This document shows, one piece after another, positions 1-8,802 of a DNA stretch of 64,000 bases; position 1 is the stretch's first letter, and each line of letters starts with the position of its first letter. The notes below the pieces were generated by a model. It had not been told where the DNA came from. It saw only the letters and a list, made by a program, of their open reading frames with translations, and did no database searches. The stretch lies in NCBI RefSeq assembly GCF_001648595.1, contig NZ_LBAW01000017.1:1-64000 (forward strand). Reading direction: 5' to 3'. The position numbers were made by a program, and so were the translations under genes. The DNA comes from Legionella bozemanae (GTDB lineage: Bacteria > Pseudomonadota > Gammaproteobacteria > Legionellales > Legionellaceae).

Positions 1-335
1 AACACAGACCCCCACTACAGTCTTTCTTTGAATTTTGTGGGGATCGTACAGGCTTTATGCGTGGTACGTGTAGGAGTCTCTCAGGAACAAACCGTAAGGC
101 GCAGGCAGAGATGTAATCACGAGAAAGATATTTATAACGAGTGTTAGTACAGCGCACCTGCTTAAATCATATTGGAAAGATTTGAGCTCAGCATACATCA
201 GCATGTGAGCATTTATCAGTTCATTTTTCGCCCAATATGAGCCAAATATGGCTTAGAAAAAAATGAAATTCTGAAAGAAATAAATATTTAGGCTACAATT
301 ATTATATAAGCTGGTTATATTGCTTGGAGGCTGCA
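1..335. other. Left-edge intergenic region
   Basis: No convincing coding sequence is visible before the small gene at 336. The stretch holds half of a family-B dispersed element at 52-73 and an AT-rich part just upstream of 336 that probably carries that gene's promoter. A gene entering from outside the window cannot be excluded for the first bases. Confidence 0.5.
52..73. repeat. Family-B dispersed element, half copy
   Basis: The sequence GCTTTATGCGTGGTACGTG, followed by TAG, matches one arm of the perfect-looking hairpins at 33875-33905 and 36695-36725. The other arm is missing or degraded here. Confidence 0.55.
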
Positions 336-608
336 ATGTTAATTCAGCCAGTCCAACCTGTATACATTCTAATAAAAATTGGCGAAGCTGAATATTCGGG
401 CCAGCTCCTTAGTTTATCTGAAGAAAATCTAGAATTTAAATGCGATGCATATATTGAAAAAAATATCGAGGTTTCCTTTTTCGCGAAACATTTTCGTGGC
501 CAAGCAACCATTCAGGAAATTAAATTTGATCATTCGTTCTTTACCTACCAATTAACAATTCAAGAGATTCAATTCCAGCCTGGTTTATTGATTAATACAC
601 GTTTGTAA
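336..608 (+). CDS. Small hypothetical protein (90 aa), possibly PilZ-like
   Basis: The ATG at 336 is preceded by a strong GGAGG at 326-330 with 5 bases spacing. The longer reading from a TTG at 324 would put the ribosome site inside the gene, so 336 is chosen. The product has no signal peptide or membrane segment and is rich in short beta-strand-like stretches (residues 7-30, 40-60, 70-85). This pattern recalls a single small beta-barrel such as a PilZ domain, but the RxxxR and D/NxSxxG signature is not clear, so that is only a guess. It is convergent with ctaE across a repeat-filled gap. Confidence 0.65.
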   Translation: MLIQPVQPVYILIKIGEAEYSGQLLSLSEENLEFKCDAYIEKNIEVSFFAKHFRGQATIQEIKFDHSFFTYQLTIQEIQFQPGLLINTRL

Positions 609-1022
609 GATGATTAAGATCCAGAAGAGCAATGTATGAGGAAACAGGCTTTGCTAATTTATCGCAACAGTCTCTTGCAGGAGAAAAGAGTTTGATGTGC
701 AACGGTTACATGCTGGACTTGCCAACCATAGCCGTCAAGTCAAGGGTATTTTGTGTTTCATTTTGCTTAATTCGCAAATAGCCCTTCTCCGAGAGTGGAC
801 GGGGAGCCATTTTTTCTATATTGGCAATGGGCTCAATCATGAATGGATTCCTGTCTGAGCAAGAATGACAACATTAGTTTAATCTTATTCAATTCGCAAG
901 TAACTCTGTCATCCCCGCGCAGGCGGGGATCCTTTTTTATTGTGGCAATGTACTCAATTATGGATGGATTCTTGTCTGCATAGAAATAACAACATCCGCT
1001 TACTGCTTCGCTTAATGGACAT
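609..1022. other. Repeat-filled gap between convergent genes
   Basis: This gap lies between the small gene ending at 608 and ctaE ending at 1023. It holds no credible gene. A 70-codon reading frame on the minus strand here is only the translation of family-C repeats. No surf1, ctaA or ctaB follows ctaE, as would be common in such clusters. Confidence 0.7.
822..993. repeat. Family-C dispersed element with flanking direct repeat
   Basis: Two imperfect direct copies of about 50 bp (822-872 and 942-993; both contain GGCAATG, CTCAAT, ATGGATTC and TGTCTG) flank a short hairpin at 908-932 (GTCATCCCCGCG / CGGGGATCC). Related sequence occurs at 8694, 36480 and 41907. Confidence 0.65.
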
Positions 1023-1892
1023 TTATAACCAGTAAACAAAAACAAACAGGAATAACCAGACTACGTCTACAAAGTGCCAATACCAGGCAACCCCTTCAAA
1101 TGCAAAGTGTCGTTCAGGCGTAAAATGACCCCGTTTACAACGAACCGTGATTACAATCAACATTATTGTACCAATGGTTACGTGTAACCCGTGAAATCCA
1201 GTGAGCATAAAGAACGTCGTACCATAAATACCTGAAGCTAAGGTTAAATTCATCTCGGTATATGCTTCATGATACTCATAACTTTGTAACGCCAGGAATG
1301 TCAATCCTAATGCAATGGTTAAAATCATTCCGAGAATTAATTGTTTTTGCTTCTGCAATTTTAAAGCCCAATGAGCCCAGGTAATGGTTACCCCAGAAGT
1401 TAATAAAATAAGTGTATTTATTGCTGCTAATCCCCAAGCTCCCATTGCTTCATGGGCTCCAGCAAAAACTTGATTGTCCGGATTAACAAGTACAGGCCAG
1501 TTTGCAACGAAATCAGGCCAAAGTGTAAAGTGGGTAATTGGATGTACTTCACCACCTAAAAGCGGAACAGACCAAAGTCGCGTATAGAACAAAGCACCAA
1601 AAAAAGCGCCGAAAAAACAAACTTCGGAAAAAATAAACCAGCACATACCCCAACGAAATGATCTATCCACTTGCTCGTCATAGACTCCTTTCGAGTTCTC
1701 ATAAATTACTTGGCCAAACCAACCAAATAACATAAAAACCATGATTGCCAAACCAATGGTGAATATGTAGGGGCCATACCAGTCATTATGAAGCCAAGAT
1801 GCAGCGCCCACAAGAGTAGTGGTTAACCCGCATGATGCAACCAAAGGCCAATGGCTTGGTTTAGGGATATAATAAGTACCATGTCCTCCCAT
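1023..1892 (-). CDS. ctaE: Cytochrome c oxidase subunit III
   Basis: This is a core subunit of the aa3-type cytochrome c oxidase in the inner membrane. At 289 residues it has the normal length of bacterial subunit III. The sequence has seven hydrophobic segments and family-typical stretches such as WFIFSEVCFFGAFF near residue 90 and a C-terminal block ending in HFVDVVWLFLF. It is the last gene of the minus-strand cluster that starts with the tetraheme cytochrome at 7224. It is separated from ctaG by about 300 bp largely occupied by a MITE-like element, so it may depend on read-through or on its own promoter. Confidence 0.95.
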   Translation of the reverse strand: MGGHGTYYIPKPSHWPLVASCGLTTTLVGAASWLHNDWYGPYIFTIGLAIMVFMLFGWFGQVIYENSKGVYDEQVDRSFRWGMCWFIFSEVCFFGAFFGALFYTRLWSVPLLGGEVHPITHFTLWPDFVANWPVLVNPDNQVFAGAHEAMGAWGLAAINTLILLTSGVTITWAHWALKLQKQKQLILGMILTIALGLTFLALQSYEYHEAYTEMNLTLASGIYGTTFFMLTGFHGLHVTIGTIMLIVITVRCKRGHFTPERHFAFEGVAWYWHFVDVVWLFLFVFVYWL

Positions 1893-2193
1893 TATATTTT
1901 AATCTCCTGTTTCAATAGGGTCTGTTTCCATTTCTACTACCTTGGTCAAAATAGTTTGATTTTCTGTATTCCGATGCTCCCATACTTCGTGGATGCTGCG
2001 CTTCGGTACTCAAACCCAAACCATTTTGGCTCAAACTAGCGAAATATCAATAAACCCTAATCTGTTTTTAAAGCTCTCTTTAATGGAAGAGCGTAATCTA
2101 CATAAATTTGTTCAATCTGCCAATTTGATTTTCAGCATAGTTATCTTGTATAGTAATCACAAGATTGCGTTCATTCAAATGTGCAGCCTTATA
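1893..2193. other. ctaG-ctaE intergenic region
   Basis: This 301-bp gap within the oxidase cluster consists of the MITE-like element at 1918-2057 plus about 135 bp of AT-rich sequence next to ctaG. Related clusters often have a small membrane-protein gene here, but I found no such reading frame. The only minus-strand frame after ctaG is about 26 codons long, without a membrane segment. Confidence 0.6.
1918..2057. mobile_element. MITE-like element, copy 1 (140 bp)
   Basis: The ends are inverted: GGGTCTGTTTCCATTT on the left and, read on the other strand, GGGTTTATTGATATTTCG on the right. TA dinucleotides flank both ends (1916-1917 and 2058-2059). The interior shares long stretches with copy 2 at 45036-45177 (in opposite orientation), including TTGG-CAAAAT, CCGAT-CTC and GGCTCAAACTAGCG. 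There is no open frame of transposase size, so it is a non-autonomous element. TA flanks suggest IS630/Tc1-type mobilisation (inference). Confidence 0.75.
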
Positions 2194-2730
2194 TTAGCCC
2201 TTGTCTGTTACATCAAATAAAGTATAGGACAATGTAACTGTCTGTACTTTTTCGGGTAAATCGGCATCCAGATGAAATAACAAAGGCATATTCATTGCTT
2301 CATGTCCATTCAATGTTTGCCGCGCAAAGCAAAAACATTCTGTCTTTTTCAGATACTTAGCAGCGATACCCGGTGTGACACTGGGTATTGCCTGAACTGT
2401 CATCTGGTGATCAGTTTTATTTTCTGCATAAAACGACAGTTTGGCTATTTCACCAGGATGTACCTTGATTTTTCGTATTTTGGGATAGAATGCCCAAGGA
2501 ACACCACTATTATTTGTAGCAACAAACTCAACAGTTATTTCTCTGCTTTTGTCTACTTTAGCTTTGCTTACATCATATGCTACCGCTTCAGGATTTGTTT
2601 TACCATTAATGCCCAATGACTTACATAAACTGTTGTAAATGGGCACTAATGCAAATCCAAAGGCAAACATCCCCAACACGAGGCCGGATAATATAACGAG
2701 TAGCCGATGATGCCCTTTTTGTTTTTTCAT
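2194..2730 (-). CDS. ctaG: Cytochrome c oxidase assembly protein CtaG/Cox11
   Basis: This copper chaperone delivers CuB to subunit I. It is 178 residues long, with one N-terminal membrane anchor (residues 10-32), a conserved Cys at position 36 just outside it, and the copper-binding CFCF motif at 132-135. The rest is a periplasmic immunoglobulin-like domain. It lies 9 bp after ctaD on the same strand, as expected for an assembly factor made together with its target. Its stop is followed by the MITE-containing gap before ctaE. Confidence 0.95.
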   Translation of the reverse strand: MKKQKGHHRLLVILSGLVLGMFAFGFALVPIYNSLCKSLGINGKTNPEAVAYDVSKAKVDKSREITVEFVATNNSGVPWAFYPKIRKIKVHPGEIAKLSFYAENKTDHQMTVQAIPSVTPGIAAKYLKKTECFCFARQTLNGHEAMNMPLLFHLDADLPEKVQTVTLSYTLFDVTDKG

Positions 2731-2739
2731 ACAGCTAAC

Positions 2740-4359
2740 CTATAAATCTAACTTGGGCGGAGTGGTAAAAGTATGGTATGGAGGTGGCGAGGGTAATGTC
2801 CATTCTAAACCGTATGCACCTTCCCATGATCTTGCAGCAGCAATATCTTTTTTAGTACCTTTTTTCCTGATGGTAGCGATTACATTATATAAAAATAGAA
2901 GCTGTGTAAATCCAAAAATAAAGGCACCAATTGAAGAGACCATATTAAAATTAGCAAATTGCAATGCATAATCTGGGATTCTTCTTGGCATACCTGCTAA
3001 GCCTAAAAAGTGCATAGGAAAGAACGCTACATTCACTGAAATAACAGACAACCAAAAATGCCATTTACCTAACAGCTCGTTATACATATGTCCGGTCCAT
3101 TTTGGAAGCCAATAATATGTAGCAGAAAATAAGGCGAAAATTACACCAGGAACTAGAACATAATGGAAATGAGCTACAACAAAATAACTATCTTGGTACT
3201 GGAAATCTGCAGGAACTAATGCCAGCATCAGTCCTGTAAATCCTCCTATGGTAAACAAAAACACAAAAGCCAACGCAAATAACATGGGTGTTTCAAAAGT
3301 CATAGAACCGCGAAACATAGTACTTACCCAGTTAAATACTTTAATGCCCGTAGGCACTGCAATAAGCATCGTGGTGTACATAAAGAATAATTCTGCGCCC
3401 AGTGGGATACCCGTTGTAAACATATGGTGTGCCCAGACAATAAATGACAAGACAGCAATACTGACTGTAGCATAAACCATAAAGTAATAACCAAATAAAG
3501 GCTTACGACTAAAGGTAGGAATAACTTCTGAGATAACGCCGAAAGCAGGTAATACGAGAACATATACCTCAGGATGTCCAAAAAACCAGAATACATGTTG
3601 AAACAATATGGGATCACCGCCACCTGCTGCGCTAAAGAAGCTGGTACCAAAATGACGATCAGCCAACATCATGGTTACCGCTCCCGCCAATACGGGCATA
3701 ATTGCAATCAATAAAAAAGCGGTAATTAACCAAGTCCATACGAACATTGGCATTTTCATCAGGGTCATGCCAGGTGCTCGTAAATTTAATATCGTCGCAA
3801 TGATATTAATTGAACCCATAATGGATGAAAGACCCATCATATGGATTGAAAAAATCATAAAATCGGTACTGGGAGGAGCGTATGTAGTCGATAGTGGCGC
3901 ATACATAGTCCAGCCAAAGTTAGGGCCGCCGCCAGCATGAAATGTGGTTGAAAGTAATAATGTAAAAGCAAAAGGTAAAATCCAAAAACTCCAGTTATTT
4001 AAGCGTGGCAACGCCATATCTGGGGCACCGATCATCATTGGAATTTGCCAGTTCGCCATGCCAGTAAATGCCGGCATTACCACACCAAACAACATGATTA
4101 AGCCATGGAGGGTGGTCATTTGGTTAAAGAAATTGGGATCAACGAAACGATGACCTGGCTGAAATAATTCAGCCCGAATAATTAAGGCCATACCGCCAGC
4201 TAAAAAGAAACTGATCATTGCCAGCCACAAATAAAGTGTACCTATGTCTTTGTGGTTTGTAGTAAACAACCAGCGTTTTATAAATCCTAAGACGCCCTTA
4301 CCCTGTTCAGGACCATGATCGTCATGTTTTTCATCGTGCGCTAATGTATAACTACTCAT
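2740..4359 (-). CDS. ctaD: Cytochrome c oxidase subunit I
   Basis: This is the catalytic subunit of the haem-copper oxidase, carrying haem a and the haem a3-CuB centre. It has 539 residues and twelve membrane segments. Visible metal and haem ligands are the His in TTLHGLIM (about 84), HVFWFFGHPEVY with the crosslinked His-Tyr pair, the HH pair in WAHHMF and the paired His in VVAHFHYV. The ATG overlaps the ctaC stop (ATGA), and a GGAGG precedes it by 6 bases, so the two are translationally coupled. Confidence 0.97.
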   Translation of the reverse strand: MSSYTLAHDEKHDDHGPEQGKGVLGFIKRWLFTTNHKDIGTLYLWLAMISFFLAGGMALIIRAELFQPGHRFVDPNFFNQMTTLHGLIMLFGVVMPAFTGMANWQIPMMIGAPDMALPRLNNWSFWILPFAFTLLLSTTFHAGGGPNFGWTMYAPLSTTYAPPSTDFMIFSIHMMGLSSIMGSINIIATILNLRAPGMTLMKMPMFVWTWLITAFLLIAIMPVLAGAVTMMLADRHFGTSFFSAAGGGDPILFQHVFWFFGHPEVYVLVLPAFGVISEVIPTFSRKPLFGYYFMVYATVSIAVLSFIVWAHHMFTTGIPLGAELFFMYTTMLIAVPTGIKVFNWVSTMFRGSMTFETPMLFALAFVFLFTIGGFTGLMLALVPADFQYQDSYFVVAHFHYVLVPGVIFALFSATYYWLPKWTGHMYNELLGKWHFWLSVISVNVAFFPMHFLGLAGMPRRIPDYALQFANFNMVSSIGAFIFGFTQLLFLYNVIATIRKKGTKKDIAAARSWEGAYGLEWTLPSPPPYHTFTTPPKLDL

Positions 4360-5558
4360 TGCAAACCTCCAGCTTGAACTTTATTAACCATGGTTGGTTG
4401 TTGATTAGCTTTCTGACGTTGTGTAGCAACCTCTGCGGCTTGAACTACATCATTAGTATTATTTTCCCAGGCATTACGCTCATATGTCGCAATCGCAGCA
4501 ATTTCTTCATCTGTAAGTTGATCTTTATAAGGCTGCATTGCAGAACCAGCAATACCATTGAGTATTATATCTATATGTCGTGAAATAGGGTGACCGGTTG
4601 CTACAGAACTGCCTCGAAGCGCTGGGTACATAGGTGGTATGCCTCTACCGTCAGGTTGATGGCATGGAGAACAAAACTGTTCATATTTTTGCTTGCCAAA
4701 AGCAAGTAATTCATCCCGGGTCATTGTCTTCTGGGTTGCAGCAACGGCTTCCCCTTGGGCATACTGATCTTCGGTTTTTGTTTGCGTAGCAACCCACTTA
4801 TCAAAATCTTCCTGATTTACTGCTTCAACAACGATAGGCATAAATCCATGATTCACCCCACAAAGCTCCGCGCATTGCCCTCTATAGGTTCCTGGTTTAT
4901 CTATTGTAGCCCATGCCTCGTACATAAAGCCGGGTATAGCATCACGCTTAATGCCTAATTCAGGAACCCACCAGGAGTGAACCACATCATTTGAAGTCAC
5001 TAAAAAGCGAATTTTTTTATTAACAGGTACAACCAATGGTTTATCTACTTCTAATAAATACCACTCATTTTTTTTCTGTTTATTTTGAATTTGCGCAAAA
5101 GGCGTGGATAAAGTGCTAAAGAAACTAATTCCCTGATCAAGATACTCATATTGCCATCGCCATTGATAGCCCACTACTTTTATCGTTAGTTCTGACTGTT
5201 TTGTATCATCCATACGAATTAAAACACGGGTAGCAGGTATTGCAAGTCCAACGAGAATCAAGAAAGGTATAATCGACCAGACTACTTCCAAGCGGGGATT
5301 ATCATGAAATGATGCGGCCTTATATCCTTTGGATTTCCTATGATGGATCATGGAATAGATCATAACGCCGAATACAACAACCCCAATAATGGCGCAAACC
5401 GCCATACACACCATATGTAGGTAATATGCATCTTTACTGATGGGTGTGACCCCTCGATACATATTTAATTGCCAAAAATCCACGGCGAATAGTGGTTGGC
5501 TCGCAGCCCAGATACCTAGCATCGTTAATAATCTACAGATCTTTAACCTGTTTAACAT
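4356..5558 (-). CDS. ctaC: Cytochrome c oxidase subunit II with fused cytochrome c domain
   Basis: This subunit receives electrons through the binuclear CuA centre. In the 400-residue form chosen here it has a signal peptide (1-25), two membrane segments (about 43-72 and 92-114), and CuA ligands His194, Cys229, Cys233, His237 and Met240. A C-terminal haem c domain carries CSPCH at 296-300. The ATG at 5558 follows AGGA at good spacing; a TTG 21 bases upstream is the less likely alternative. The fused haem makes this a caa3-like layout, fed by the cytochrome encoded just upstream. Confidence 0.95.
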   Translation of the reverse strand: MLNRLKICRLLTMLGIWAASQPLFAVDFWQLNMYRGVTPISKDAYYLHMVCMAVCAIIGVVVFGVMIYSMIHHRKSKGYKAASFHDNPRLEVVWSIIPFLILVGLAIPATRVLIRMDDTKQSELTIKVVGYQWRWQYEYLDQGISFFSTLSTPFAQIQNKQKKNEWYLLEVDKPLVVPVNKKIRFLVTSNDVVHSWWVPELGIKRDAIPGFMYEAWATIDKPGTYRGQCAELCGVNHGFMPIVVEAVNQEDFDKWVATQTKTEDQYAQGEAVAATQKTMTRDELLAFGKQKYEQFCSPCHQPDGRGIPPMYPALRGSSVATGHPISRHIDIILNGIAGSAMQPYKDQLTDEEIAAIATYERNAWENNTNDVVQAAEVATQRQKANQQPTMVNKVQAGGLQ

Positions 5559-5676
5559 CCCCATTCCTCGTCTTGTCAAGAAACCAGACTAAGCTGGCTC
5601 CAATTTATTTTTATACATTTTTTATTTTTGATCTTCCCTCACAATAATGTGAGGGCTCTATATTCAATCAATAAGA

Positions 5677-7224
5677 CTACCACAATGAGTAGTTTCCTTC
5701 AGTTTTAGATTTACTGACCATGTATTTTACTGCCTCGATAATTTCGTTTGTTGTACATTGATCACAGCCGCCGTTTTTCGGATGATCTTTTCCATGAACA
5801 GTATTCTCAATCAATACATCCATATTTTTCGCAATCAAGGATTTCCACGCTTCTTTATCACCAATTTTAGGTGCCCCATCTTTTCCGTCATTATGGCAAA
5901 CTGCACAATGCTTGTTATAAACGGCTTCACCACTTTCAGGATATTTTTTCGCACCACCAGACTTCAGATCCAATAATTGAGTACGCGTCAATGATTCATT
6001 GAGTATGAAATCAACGGCTGAAATAATGTCATTATCAGAACACGTCACGCAGGCACCTTTAACAGGCATAAAGTTAAATCCATCGATTGCATGACGATAT
6101 AATCCAGTTAATCCGCTGCTTTTTAATCGTTCATACCAACTTGCCGAACTTCCCAACAAAGGAGCACTCATTGCGCCATCTTGGTGGCAAATCACGCACG
6201 CTGTATAATAAACTTGCTTTCCACGATCGAGTGAAGGAGGATCATTTGAAGGTGGTAATCCTAAAGGCTCTTCGCTCACGACTGTTTTAAGGTATGTAGC
6301 GACAGCCATTCTATCTTCGTCGGTTAGGTACATCATACTGTTACGATTTACTTCAGCCATAGGACCTGCTACTGGGCCTGCATTGTTAATGAGCTTGTCA
6401 TATTTGAATACATCAGTGACCTCTTCGTGGGTTGCACTTTCCAAGCCATACTTAGTAATGTTTGGCGCCCAGTAGCCATCAATAAATCCACCGGTCAGGT
6501 AATATCTGTTCTTTGGCGCGCCGAATGGATTTAATGGTGTATGGCACATGCTGCAATGTCCTAAACCATCTACGATATATTTACCACGATTCCACTCAGG
6601 AGATCTGCCTTTTTCATATTGAAATTCATGTCCTTCAGGAAAGAAAAACAATAAGTTCCATCCCCAAAGTGTAAAGCGGGCGCCAGGAACATTAAATGGG
6701 AAAGGTAAGGGTTTGTTAGGTAAATTAACAGGCGGCAAGCTCATAAAATAAGCATAAAGAGCACGCGCATCTTCCTCGGTTATTTTAGAAAAATAGACAT
6801 AAGGGAATACTGGAAAATAATTTCTGCCTTTGGGATCGCGCCCTTCTTTAAGTGCACGAATAAAATCTTTTTCAGTCCAATTACCAATACCTGTTTCTTT
6901 ATCAGGAGTAATGTTGGGACTGTAAAATGTTCCGAAAGGCGTTGCGATAGGCAATCCACCTGCATAAGCGGGTGTGCCTGCTTTAACATTTGTATGACAG
7001 GAAATACAATCTCCCATCTTTGCCAAATATTCTCCACGCTCAATTAAAGTCTGTTGCTCACCTGTGGCTGGAGCAGTAGGTGGATAGACAGGATAATATC
7101 CATCATGAACTTGTAATTTCTGTTGGGCAGGTGCAGCATTTTCTGCATGTAATAATTGACCTGCTAGACCAAGCACCGTCAATGTTGCAGTGACGATTAG
7201 CTTTCTTAGTAACAAAGAGCCCAC
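5677..7224 (-). CDS. Periplasmic tetraheme cytochrome c, probable electron donor to the oxidase
   Basis: This 515-residue exported protein has a signal peptide (1-27) and four CxxCH haem sites at 73-77, 224-228, 343-347 and 440-444. The first half resembles the diheme cytochromes of dehydrogenase complexes. The second half is two cytochrome c5-like domains, each ending with a haem-free CxxC pair (392-395 and 487-490) like the structural disulfide of c5 cytochromes. The start is a GTG with GGAGG 4 bases upstream. It is the first gene of the oxidase cluster, about 120 bp before ctaC, so a role as electron donor to CtaC is inferred from position and fold. Confidence 0.85.
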   Translation of the reverse strand: MGSLLLRKLIVTATLTVLGLAGQLLHAENAAPAQQKLQVHDGYYPVYPPTAPATGEQQTLIERGEYLAKMGDCISCHTNVKAGTPAYAGGLPIATPFGTFYSPNITPDKETGIGNWTEKDFIRALKEGRDPKGRNYFPVFPYVYFSKITEEDARALYAYFMSLPPVNLPNKPLPFPFNVPGARFTLWGWNLLFFFPEGHEFQYEKGRSPEWNRGKYIVDGLGHCSMCHTPLNPFGAPKNRYYLTGGFIDGYWAPNITKYGLESATHEEVTDVFKYDKLINNAGPVAGPMAEVNRNSMMYLTDEDRMAVATYLKTVVSEEPLGLPPSNDPPSLDRGKQVYYTACVICHQDGAMSAPLLGSSASWYERLKSSGLTGLYRHAIDGFNFMPVKGACVTCSDNDIISAVDFILNESLTRTQLLDLKSGGAKKYPESGEAVYNKHCAVCHNDGKDGAPKIGDKEAWKSLIAKNMDVLIENTVHGKDHPKNGGCDQCTTNEIIEAVKYMVSKSKTEGNYSLW

Positions 7225-7354
7225 GCTCCCTCCTATTTGTTCTTATTTTGTACGCTTCTCTTGCGGAGACAGAATAATCGACGCATTTTATACTCCACAA
7301 CGCATAAGTTGCAATGTTATAATCGCTATCTTTGATTTTTTTTATATCGTGATT

Positions 7355-7993
7355 ATGTTTGTTTATCTTAATGGCTTGTTTTTAGGCTTATCCTTGATCA
7401 TCGCTCTAGGGCCACAAAACGTCTTTTTGATTAAACAAGGTGCACAAAAAAATCATGCGATTCTTTCTGCGGTTATATGCTTTATCTGTGATTTTATTTT
7501 AATTTGCTCTAGTATTGCAGGCTTGCATGAATTGCTTCAGCTTCGCCCGGTTTTGCAAATATGGATGATGGTGTTGGGTACACTTTTTTTACTTTTTTAT
7601 TCCGCGAAAGCATTAACCAACGCATTTTCCAAGCAATCAGAAGACGCAGAAAATGGACATCCACCACGCAACAGGACCCAAATCATTCTCTTAGCCTTAG
7701 GGTTTAGTATACTTAACCCGCACGCTATTATTGATTCACTGGTCATTATAGGTGGGGGCAGCAGCGGATATCCAGACAAAGAACATATTTTTTTGCTGGG
7801 TGTGCTCACATCAAGCTTTATCTGGTTTAGTTCATTAACATTTACCGCACGATATTTTTCCGACGTTTTAACAAAAGCAAACGTATGGAAAGGAATTGAA
7901 CTAATTAGCGGCCTGCTCATGGCTTTTATAGGTATTAAACTCGGTACAGATTGTTTAAGCTTAATTTCAGAAATAATTGGGAAATCAATTTAA
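7355..7993 (+). CDS. LysE/ArgO-type amino acid exporter
   Basis: This 212-residue inner membrane protein has about six hydrophobic segments and begins with the family's characteristic N-terminal block, containing ALGPQNVFLIKQG around residues 17-29. A second conserved stretch, LNPHAIIDSLV, lies near residue 120. These fit exporters of basic amino acids (LysE, ArgO). A longer frame from 7190 would overlap the start of the divergent cytochrome gene, so the ATG at 7355 is preferred. The substrate is not determined by the sequence. Confidence 0.88.
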   Translation: MFVYLNGLFLGLSLIIALGPQNVFLIKQGAQKNHAILSAVICFICDFILICSSIAGLHELLQLRPVLQIWMMVLGTLFLLFYSAKALTNAFSKQSEDAENGHPPRNRTQIILLALGFSILNPHAIIDSLVIIGGGSSGYPDKEHIFLLGVLTSSFIWFSSLTFTARYFSDVLTKANVWKGIELISGLLMAFIGIKLGTDCLSLISEIIGKSI

Positions 7994-8182
7994 TAGAAAG
8001 GGCCAATCAGTGTGTCGCCAATTGACCCAGTGGAATGACACATAGCAAGTCCAACCTCGCAACGCGAATATCTCATAATCATTTATTCATGTCAATCAGA
8101 AGCACTTGGCAAAAAGGCATTTTCCATTGTTGTTCTAACGCACTTCAGTTAAACTCAAGCTTTTATAAATATTGAGCAATAC

Positions 8183-8608
8183 ATGTTTTACGGCGACACC
8201 ATCCAAGAAACACGACAAATGTTTTTTTCCAGTTGGGAAAAATACCAACATCAAAAACTGCTATCACCCTTAGAAAATGAAATTGTGCAAGTGATATTGG
8301 CTCACCCTGAGTACCATAAGATACTTGAGAATCAGAATAAATTTCAGCAGCAATCTTATTTTCCCGAGTCAGGGGAAGCAAATCCATTCCTGCATATGGG
8401 ACTTCATCTTGCCATTAGAGAGCAAATCGCTACTGACCGTCCTGTAGGGATTCACGAAATCTATAAAAATTTAATTAAAAAATACAATGATCCATTATCT
8501 GTAGAGCATTTAATGATGGAGCAATTAGCCGAGTGTTTGTGGCTCTCACAAAAAAATAACATGCCCCCTGATGAACAGCAGTATCTGCAAACATTAGCCA
8601 GCCTTTGA
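8183..8608 (+). CDS. DUF1841 family protein
   Basis: This is a 141-residue soluble protein. The N-terminus (tyrosine-glycine followed by a helical block with RQMFFSSWEKY) and the central HPEYHKIL and NPFLHMGLHLAIREQ stretches are typical of DUF1841, a family common in proteobacteria with no assigned role. The His-rich centre (HMGLHLA) could bind a metal, but nothing else supports that. It stands alone between two small repeat-containing gaps. Confidence 0.85.
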   Translation: MFYGDTIQETRQMFFSSWEKYQHQKLLSPLENEIVQVILAHPEYHKILENQNKFQQQSYFPESGEANPFLHMGLHLAIREQIATDRPVGIHEIYKNLIKKYNDPLSVEHLMMEQLAECLWLSQKNNMPPDEQQYLQTLASL

Positions 8609-8693
8609 ATTATTTTTCAGTAGAAAAGCGGGTGAAAAGTGAACTCTCAAAACCTTAACTTCTCATACCGCGGATAAAGCCTGATAACATTCT

Positions 8694-8789
8694 GTCATCC
8701 CTGCAAAGGCAGGGAGGTGGATTCACATTTGACTGAAATTTTACCCTTTTGTGAGGGATCACTCAGGCATAAAGTATAGTACGTAGGAG
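8694..8789. repeat. Fragments of family-C and family-B elements
   Basis: GTCATCCCTGCAAAGGCAGGGA (8694-8715, in two parts GTCATCCCTGC and GGCAGGGA) is a family-C hairpin. GCATAAAGTATAGTACGTAG at 8768-8787 is a degraded family-B arm. Both lie between the DUF1841 gene and the XRE regulator gene. Confidence 0.5.
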
Positions 8790-8802
8790 AATGGCAGTAA
8801 TG

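Noticed and set aside
822..993. CRISPR array
   Set aside because: Only two imperfect copies of about 50 bp with one spacer-like interval and no cas genes; it is a dispersed repeat. No regularly spaced array was seen elsewhere.
833..1045. 70-codon minus-strand frame after ctaE
   Set aside because: It is the translation of family-C repeats (a KDPRLRGDD-type peptide) with no gene-like features.
1851..2220. Two plus-strand frames across the ctaE-ctaG gap
   Set aside because: They run through the MITE-like element and the start of ctaE on the other strand; no ribosome site or conserved content.
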